Positions 5,690-10,292 of a stretch of 10,292 nucleotides of DNA are shown piece after piece. The stretch lies in contig UROJ01000033.1 of NCBI GenBank assembly GCA_900549335.1, positions 1 to 10,292 of the forward strand, given 5' to 3'. Made by a program: the position numbers and the translations under genes. The stretch's first letter is position 1. The number at the start of each line of letters is the position of its first letter. The notes under the pieces are model-generated. The model worked only from the letters and a program-made list of their open reading frames with translations. It did no database searches and was not told where the DNA came from. The stretch is from an uncultured Collinsella sp. Its GTDB lineage: Bacteria > Actinomycetota > Coriobacteriia > Coriobacteriales > Coriobacteriaceae.

Positions 5690-6182
5690 CTTGTACAGCC
5701 TTATCAATCAAATGGGAAAGCTCCATTGCGCGGTCACCGTGCGCCTCAAGCGTTATCGTTCGCACATCGCTGTCGCCCTCATCACGCTTGAGCGTCACCG
5801 AAAGATACTCATCCGTCAGCTCGTCCTGGAATTGTTCGCCCCATTCCAGCAGGCAAGCACCCTCATAGCCCAGCACATCGAAAATGCCCGTATCCTCGAG
5901 CTCGTAGGCATGCTCCAGGCGGTATAGATCAAAGTGAAACAGCGGAATACGACCTTGATCGTGAACGGCCATGAGCGCAAACGTAGGACTCGTAACCATA
6001 TGTCCATCGCCCAGCCCGCGCGAGACGCCCTTGGTAAAGTGAGTTTTGCCCACTCCCAGGCCACCGGTCAGGATAAGCACATCGCCGTCCTCAAGGCACG
6101 GTGCAATTAGCTCGCCAAAGTACTCCGTATCGGCAGCGCAAGTCGTTTTGTAAGTACCTACCCCCAGGCGCTCCAGGGACAT
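5676..6182 (-). CDS. tsaE: TsaE ATPase of the t6A37 tRNA modification complex
   Basis: This 168-residue P-loop ATPase works with TsaB and TsaD to place the threonylcarbamoyl group on A37 of ANN-decoding tRNAs, probably by resetting the complex between rounds. The Walker A motif GGLGVGKT is at residues 40-47. The family motifs SPTFAL (65-70), HFDLYRL (83-89) and LLEWGE (111-116) follow in the right order and spacing. The length is usual for the family. An AAGGAG site 6 nt upstream supports the ATG. The gene follows udg by 12 bp and overlaps its functional partner downstream by 14 bp, so the two are probably made in step. Confidence 0.95.
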   Translation of the reverse strand: MSLERLGVGTYKTTCAADTEYFGELIAPCLEDGDVLILTGGLGVGKTHFTKGVSRGLGDGHMVTSPTFALMAVHDQGRIPLFHFDLYRLEHAYELEDTGIFDVLGYEGACLLEWGEQFQDELTDEYLSVTLKRDEGDSDVRTITLEAHGDRAMELSHLIDKAVQDELA

Positions 6183-6194
6183 ATATGCTCCTTA

Positions 6195-6815
6195 TTATTC
6201 CGAGGCGTCCTCTGGTGCGGGATGTCGCTCCAGATAATCGCCCAGCATCTTAAAGTCTTCCTCCAGCAGCTCCTGCCACGCCAGATTGCGCAGCGCTGCT
6301 GCCGGATGAAAAGTGGGCATTACTACAAAATGCCCCATCTGGTGGAACCTGCCGCGCAGCTTAGTAATGCCAATCTCGGTCTTAAGCACAAAGTGCGTCG
6401 CGGGGTTGCCGAGCGTCACGATAATATCAGGCCAGATGCTTCGAATCTGCTCACGCAAAAACGGCGAGCAAGCCAGCACTTCCTCGGGACGCGGATTGCG
6501 GTTTCCCGGCGGGCGGCACTTAAGCACGTTGGCAATGTAGACGTCTTCGCGTTTGAGCCCCGCCAGCGACAAAATGCCGTTGAGGTCCTCGCCTGCCGCC
6601 CCCACAAAAGGCTCGCCCTGCAAATCCTCATTGCGGCCCGGCGCCTCACCAATAAACATCACGCGAGCGCGGGGGTTTCCCACGCCAAACACGATATTGT
6701 GACGCGACTGGTAGAGCTGGCAGAGGTGACAATCGCCCAGAACGGCCTCAATTTCCTCGAGTGCGACCTCACGTGGTGCCTGATGGGTATGGCCGGGGAT
6801 GTGCATGACGCCCAT
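6195..6815 (-). CDS. udg: Family-4 uracil-DNA glycosylase with 4Fe-4S cluster
   Basis: This 206-residue enzyme removes uracil from DNA, mainly from deaminated cytosine, as the first step of base excision repair. Four cysteines placed as in family 4 should hold a 4Fe-4S cluster: C29 and C32 (CHLC), C100 (NVLKCRPP) and C116. The active-site motif GEAPGRNED (56-64) and the uracil-binding HPAAALRN with H170 (170-177) are intact. An AGGAG site, which overlaps the alr stop codon, lies about 6 nt before the ATG, and only 8 bp separate the two genes. It shares no pathway with its neighbours, so its place in the operon is probably a housekeeping arrangement. An in-frame ATG three codons later is a less likely start. 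Confidence 0.93.
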   Translation of the reverse strand: MGVMHIPGHTHQAPREVALEEIEAVLGDCHLCQLYQSRHNIVFGVGNPRARVMFIGEAPGRNEDLQGEPFVGAAGEDLNGILSLAGLKREDVYIANVLKCRPPGNRNPRPEEVLACSPFLREQIRSIWPDIIVTLGNPATHFVLKTEIGITKLRGRFHQMGHFVVMPTFHPAAALRNLAWQELLEEDFKMLGDYLERHPAPEDASE

Positions 6816-6823
6816 AGCGGCTC

Positions 6824-7969
6824 CTACACGTAGACCTTGTCGAGACGCATGCCAAAGCCGCAGGCGACCTCGTAGTTAATCGTTCCGCGCAGTCGGGCCA
6901 TCTCGTCCATAGTGATCTCGGCATCGCCATCGCGGCCGACAATGATCATCTCGTCACCATACTCGGCCTCGGGAATCTCGTGTGCCGGGTTGGACTGAAT
7001 GGCGACCATAAACTGGTCCATGCAGATATTGCCAACCTGATGCACGCGCTCGCCGCGATACAGCACATCCATACGATTGGAAAGCGTACGCGATAGGCCA
7101 TCGGCATAACCGATCGGCAGCGTGCAGATCTGAACGCGCGTACGCGGTACGCGGTAGGTAAAACCGTAGCCCACGCCCTCACCCATCGCAGGGTGTGCCA
7201 CGCGCGTCACACGCGCATGGACGCTCATAACGGGATCAAGCTGCATCACGCGGCCACTCAGCTCGCACGGCTGCATGCCATACAAGCCAACGCCGGCGCG
7301 GATCATATCAAAATGCATCGAGGGGTCGAGCATCGAGGACGGCGTGTTGGCGCAGTGCACGATACCGCACTCAAAACCCGCATCCTTAATGGCCTGAACG
7401 GCCTCGGTAAAGCGCTGACACTGCAGCTTGTAGTCCCAGCCCGAAGGTTCATCGGCCGTGGCGAAGTGCGTAAATACGCCGTCGCACTGAATACCGCGAT
7501 GGAAATTTATACCGCGGACAAAGTCGAGCACCTGCGTGTAGTGAACGCCGATACGATTCATGCCCGTCTCGATGGCGAGATGATACTTGCCCACTTTGCC
7601 CGCCGCGACGGCACATTCGCCATACGCAAGAGCAAAGTCAGACGTATAGACCGAGGGCATGATATCAAACTCGAGCAACGTCGGAATGGCCTCGATAGGC
7701 GGCTCGCTTAGGATGAGGATGGGTTTCGTAATCCCGCCCTGTCGGAGCTCAACGCCCTCGTTAACCGTCGCCACGGCAAACATGTCGGCACCGACCGAAT
7801 ACATGATCTTGGCGCACTCAACAGCTCCATGACCATAAGCATCGGCCTTGACCACGCAGCACAGGCGCTGACGTGGATTCAGCAAGTTCTTATAGGCCCT
7901 CGTGTTGCGACGGAGCGCCCCGCGGTCGATCTCGACCCAGGACCAGCGCGTCAAATCGGCTTTATTCAT
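6824..7969 (-). CDS. alr: Alanine racemase, PLP-dependent
   Basis: This cytoplasmic enzyme of 381 residues interconverts L- and D-alanine with pyridoxal phosphate and so feeds peptidoglycan synthesis. The cofactor lysine is K41 in VVKADAYGHG. The second catalytic base is most likely Y268 in GYGFTY. IGYADG (286-291) and NICMDQ (314-319) are also family motifs. Length and domain order (N-terminal barrel, C-terminal beta domain) are normal. It starts 2 bp after the nnr stop codon and has only a weak ribosome binding site, so translation probably depends on ribosomes finishing nnr. Confidence 0.96.
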   Translation of the reverse strand: MNKADLTRWSWVEIDRGALRRNTRAYKNLLNPRQRLCCVVKADAYGHGAVECAKIMYSVGADMFAVATVNEGVELRQGGITKPILILSEPPIEAIPTLLEFDIMPSVYTSDFALAYGECAVAAGKVGKYHLAIETGMNRIGVHYTQVLDFVRGINFHRGIQCDGVFTHFATADEPSGWDYKLQCQRFTEAVQAIKDAGFECGIVHCANTPSSMLDPSMHFDMIRAGVGLYGMQPCELSGRVMQLDPVMSVHARVTRVAHPAMGEGVGYGFTYRVPRTRVQICTLPIGYADGLSRTLSNRMDVLYRGERVHQVGNICMDQFMVAIQSNPAHEIPEAEYGDEMIIVGRDGDAEITMDEMARLRGTINYEVACGFGMRLDKVYV

Positions 7970-7971
7970 GA

Positions 7972-9588
7972 TTAGTCATCCGACCCTTCGTCCATGATTC
8001 CCAGATCTTCGAGCGCATCCTTTGCCGCCAGTTCCATGGCAGGACCGATCAAGTCGATAAGATCGGTCGCGATGACGCTCTTCTCACCATACTCCGTCGC
8101 CGCGGCAAAACCGGCGTAGCTGTGAAGTGCGACGGCGTACGAATACAGCAACTCCCAACGATCCATCTCGTCGCGCATGGTGGCAAGCGTGCCGGCCAAA
8201 ATACCCGCGAGAACATCACCCGAACCGGCAGTTGCCAGAGAAGCCGGACCCGAGAGCGGCAGCAGCACACGCTCAACGCCACAGATAGCCGTCGTCGGCC
8301 CCTTGGCAATGACCACCAGATTGTCGGAGCCTGCAGCCCAGACAACCTTCTGCGCGGCCGCAATCGCGGTACCAAGGTCGTTCACCTCGTCACCGGCAAC
8401 CAGACGCGAAAGCTCACGATAGTGCGGCGTCATAACCAACGGCTGCTCGCGACGATACATCTCGGGATTACTATCAATACCGTCAATGGCAATCTTAGCA
8501 AGGCAGTTGAGTGCATCGGCGTCCAAAATAAGCGGCACATCAAGCTCGAGCAAGCCCGAAACCACCTGCATAGCGCCGGCAGATGTCGTCATACCGGGAC
8601 CGCACAGTACACAGCTGTACTTCTTTGCAATCTCGCACACAGTCATGCGCGCAGCGGCGCCAAAGGAGCCGCGGGAATCAGACGGAATAGCAAAGACGGG
8701 AATCGAAGGAAGTGCCATGCGAATAAGATTGGCGCAGGCGTCAGGAGCCGCGACTGCCACGTAACCAGCACCCGCGCGAGCTGCAGACTTGGCCGCCATA
8801 ATGGCAGCACCAGGATATTGCGCAGATCCGGCGACAATAAGCACAGAGCCACGGGAATACTTATCGATATTCGTAGGTAGTGGAGCAAAGTAATCAACCA
8901 AGTCACCGGGCTCGACAATCTCGGCGGCGTGGTCGACATCATCGATGACCTCGTCAAGACGGTCGTAAAGATTGCCGCAGATCAAATCGCCAGCATACTC
9001 AGGGCCATCAGCGCTATACAGACCAATCTTGGGCGCAATCATCGTCACCGTATGCTCGGCACGAATGCAGTCGTCATCAACAACGCCCGTCTCGGCATTC
9101 AGGCCCGAGGGGACATCAATGGATACGACACAATCGGCGCATTCATTGACCGTAGGAATCCAGATGGAGAACGGCGCACGCAGATTCCCGTGGAAACCGG
9201 TACCAAAAATGGCATCAACAACAACATCGGCCTTATCGATCAAAACCTCGAGTTCGTCACGCGAGGGGCCGACACAAACGTGCACATCGCGGCCGGCAGT
9301 ACGACGAGCAACATGACGTGCCAGAGCAGCAGGAATCTCATCCGGCTCAACCGGAGAAACGATATCGACGTCCACACCCTTATGGCTCAGAATATCGGCG
9401 GCAACCCAACCGTCGCCGCCATTATTACCAAAACCGACCAGAACGAGAACCCGATCGGGATTGAGCTTCAAGACCTCGTTGGCGGCAAACTCACCCGCTA
9501 GCTCCATAAGCTCGGCCTTCGAAGTCCCTTCGCGTTCGATGATGTCCTCGAGACGAACGACTTCTTCGGTACTCAAAACCGGTTTCAT
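7972..9588 (-). CDS. nnr: Bifunctional NAD(P)H-hydrate epimerase and ADP-dependent dehydratase
   Basis: This 538-residue protein repairs NADH and NADPH that have become hydrated by heat or side reactions. The N-terminal half (about 1-225) is the epimerase that interconverts the R and S hydrates, with NNGGDG at 55-60, DAIFGTGFHG at 125-134 and DVPSGLN at 158-164. The C-terminal half (about 240-530) is the dehydratase that restores the S form, with YSRGSVLIVAGS near 244-255, DADALN at 356-361, TPHYREL at 387-393, KGPTT at 429-433 and the nucleotide-binding GSGDVLAG at 455-462. Both halves are complete, as in other fused bacterial forms. The ATG follows the acpS stop codon with no gap, and an AGGAG site lies 7 nt upstream within acpS. 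Confidence 0.95.
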   Translation of the reverse strand: MKPVLSTEEVVRLEDIIEREGTSKAELMELAGEFAANEVLKLNPDRVLVLVGFGNNGGDGWVAADILSHKGVDVDIVSPVEPDEIPAALARHVARRTAGRDVHVCVGPSRDELEVLIDKADVVVDAIFGTGFHGNLRAPFSIWIPTVNECADCVVSIDVPSGLNAETGVVDDDCIRAEHTVTMIAPKIGLYSADGPEYAGDLICGNLYDRLDEVIDDVDHAAEIVEPGDLVDYFAPLPTNIDKYSRGSVLIVAGSAQYPGAAIMAAKSAARAGAGYVAVAAPDACANLIRMALPSIPVFAIPSDSRGSFGAAARMTVCEIAKKYSCVLCGPGMTTSAGAMQVVSGLLELDVPLILDADALNCLAKIAIDGIDSNPEMYRREQPLVMTPHYRELSRLVAGDEVNDLGTAIAAAQKVVWAAGSDNLVVIAKGPTTAICGVERVLLPLSGPASLATAGSGDVLAGILAGTLATMRDEMDRWELLYSYAVALHSYAGFAAATEYGEKSVIATDLIDLIGPAMELAAKDALEDLGIMDEGSDD

Positions 9589-10128
9589 CTATGCTCCTAG
9601 CGTATCTTGCGAAGCATCGCCCAGGTGCTCCGTCAATGCTGAATTCTGCAGCTGCTCAAGCTCATCTAAAACAGAGCGAGCCTCTTTAAATGTCTGCGCT
9701 ACGCGTTTCTTGGTACTCACCTTTTCCTCTTTTGGCTTAGGCCGAGCATCTTCGGTAATCGCGATGGCATTCGCAACGGCTAAGTCTCCTGTAAGCGTAA
9801 TGGAAAGAGCGACCTCAACAACACCCAGCTCTTGAGCGATCTCGAGAGCACGGCCCGAAAGCAGCGCCTTCGGTTTGCCGAGTTTATCACGCGTAACCGA
9901 AACATCCTTGCGACCAACGCCTTGACTAAAACCCGTGCCGAGAGCTTTAAGTACCGCCTCGCGCGAAGCAAAGCGGCTGGCATAGTGAGCAGCGGGGCGC
10001 GATGATGCATCGCAATACGCACGCTCTTCTTCGGTAAACACACGCCTAGCAAACGACGGCGTCTTTTCAAGAATTGATTTCATACGGGAAATCTCGACGA
10101 TATCAACGCCGATACCAGCTTCAGCCAT
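9589..10128 (-). CDS. acpS: Holo-acyl-carrier-protein synthase with a C-terminal extension
   Basis: This enzyme transfers 4'-phosphopantetheine from coenzyme A to apo-ACP, switching on fatty acid synthesis. GVDIVEI (7-13, with metal ligand D9) and SRFASREAVLKALGTG (51-66, with E57) identify it. Two features are odd. The usual FxxKEA has Arg in place of Lys, and the conserved SxSHT near the end of the domain reads SITLT (109-113), without its His. In addition, about 55 charged residues (roughly 126-179) follow the normal end of a 120-125-residue AcpS. I choose the ATG at 10128 because GGAGG lies 5 nt before it. An ATG four codons upstream overlaps that site and has none of its own. It is the first gene of the operon. 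Confidence 0.9.
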   Translation of the reverse strand: MAEAGIGVDIVEISRMKSILEKTPSFARRVFTEEERAYCDASSRPAAHYASRFASREAVLKALGTGFSQGVGRKDVSVTRDKLGKPKALLSGRALEIAQELGVVEVALSITLTGDLAVANAIAITEDARPKPKEEKVSTKKRVAQTFKEARSVLDELEQLQNSALTEHLGDASQDTLGA

Positions 10129-10157
10129 GTTCACCTCCATATCGCACAGACTAAGTT

Positions 10158-10223
10158 ATTGTAGCCCGTTCACAGAAGATGCGACAAACGAGGGTTATAA
10201 AACACAGCTACTATGTGAGACAA
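10158..10223 (-). promoter_or_regulatory. Candidate promoters of the acpS operon
   Basis: Two pairs fit on the minus strand. TTGTCT (10218-10223) with TATAAC (10194-10199), and TTGTCG (10182-10187) with TACAAT (10158-10163), both have 18-nt spacers. Each matches about 4 of 6 and 5 of 6 consensus positions. They lie between the upstream terminator and acpS, where the operon promoter must be, but which pair is used cannot be told. Confidence 0.5.
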
Positions 10224-10237
10224 AAGCCCGCAAACGC

Positions 10238-10268
10238 AAAAAGGGGGAGGCCGCGAGGCCTCCCCCTT
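10238..10268 (-). terminator. Intrinsic terminator of the gene right of the window
   Basis: AAGGGGGAGGCC (10241-10252) and GGCCTCCCCCTT (10257-10268) form a perfect 12-bp stem with a 4-nt loop. On the minus strand the hairpin runs directly into TTTTT (10238-10242). It ends a minus-strand unit outside the window and insulates the acpS operon. Confidence 0.88.
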
Positions 10269-10292
10269 CTCAGTTCAAGCGTACGGCTCGGT

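Overview
The window looks like chromosomal DNA from a high-GC, human-gut-type actinobacterium of the class Coriobacteriia, most likely Collinsella or a close relative. This rests on the gene order acpS-nnr-alr-udg-tsaE-tsaB/rimI/tsaD, on the fusion of TsaB, RimI and TsaD into one chain, and on codon and base composition. No species marker was searched, so the assignment is an inference. All recognised genes lie on the minus strand, so the window reads from right to left.

Right edge to 3305. A minus-strand terminator (10238-10268) closes an unseen gene. Candidate promoters follow, and then a tightly packed six-gene operon: acpS (holo-ACP synthase), nnr (repair of hydrated NAD(P)H), alr (D-alanine for the cell wall), a family-4 uracil-DNA glycosylase, tsaE, and a 794-residue TsaB-RimI-TsaD fusion. 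Junctions run from a 14-bp overlap to a 12-bp gap, which points to co-transcription and partly to translational coupling. The last two genes supply most of the t6A37 tRNA modification machinery.

3304 to 2487 is an 818-bp region without a conventional gene, and it is the most unusual part of the window. It holds two inverted copies of a palindromic element: A at 2855-3014 (+) and B at 3158-3292 (-). Their 69-70-nt cores are about 89% identical (62 of 70 aligned positions). The flanking arms are perfectly self-complementary, 45 bp in A and 33 bp in B, yet differ in sequence between the copies except next to the core. Core differences partly compensate each other and preserve hairpins. A plus-strand terminator and a weak plus-strand promoter frame element A and may define a small RNA gene. 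To the left is the cstA control region: a promoter with a palindrome in its spacer, a roughly 200-nt leader with competing hairpins, a possible 14-codon Ile/Val-rich leader peptide, and an intrinsic terminator only about 35 nt before the cstA start.

2486 to 1. cstA encodes a 629-residue CstA-family membrane transporter and ends at a clear terminator. Beyond two overlapping palindromes, the left edge cuts a gene of unknown function whose N-terminal part looks like a DNA-binding winged-helix domain.
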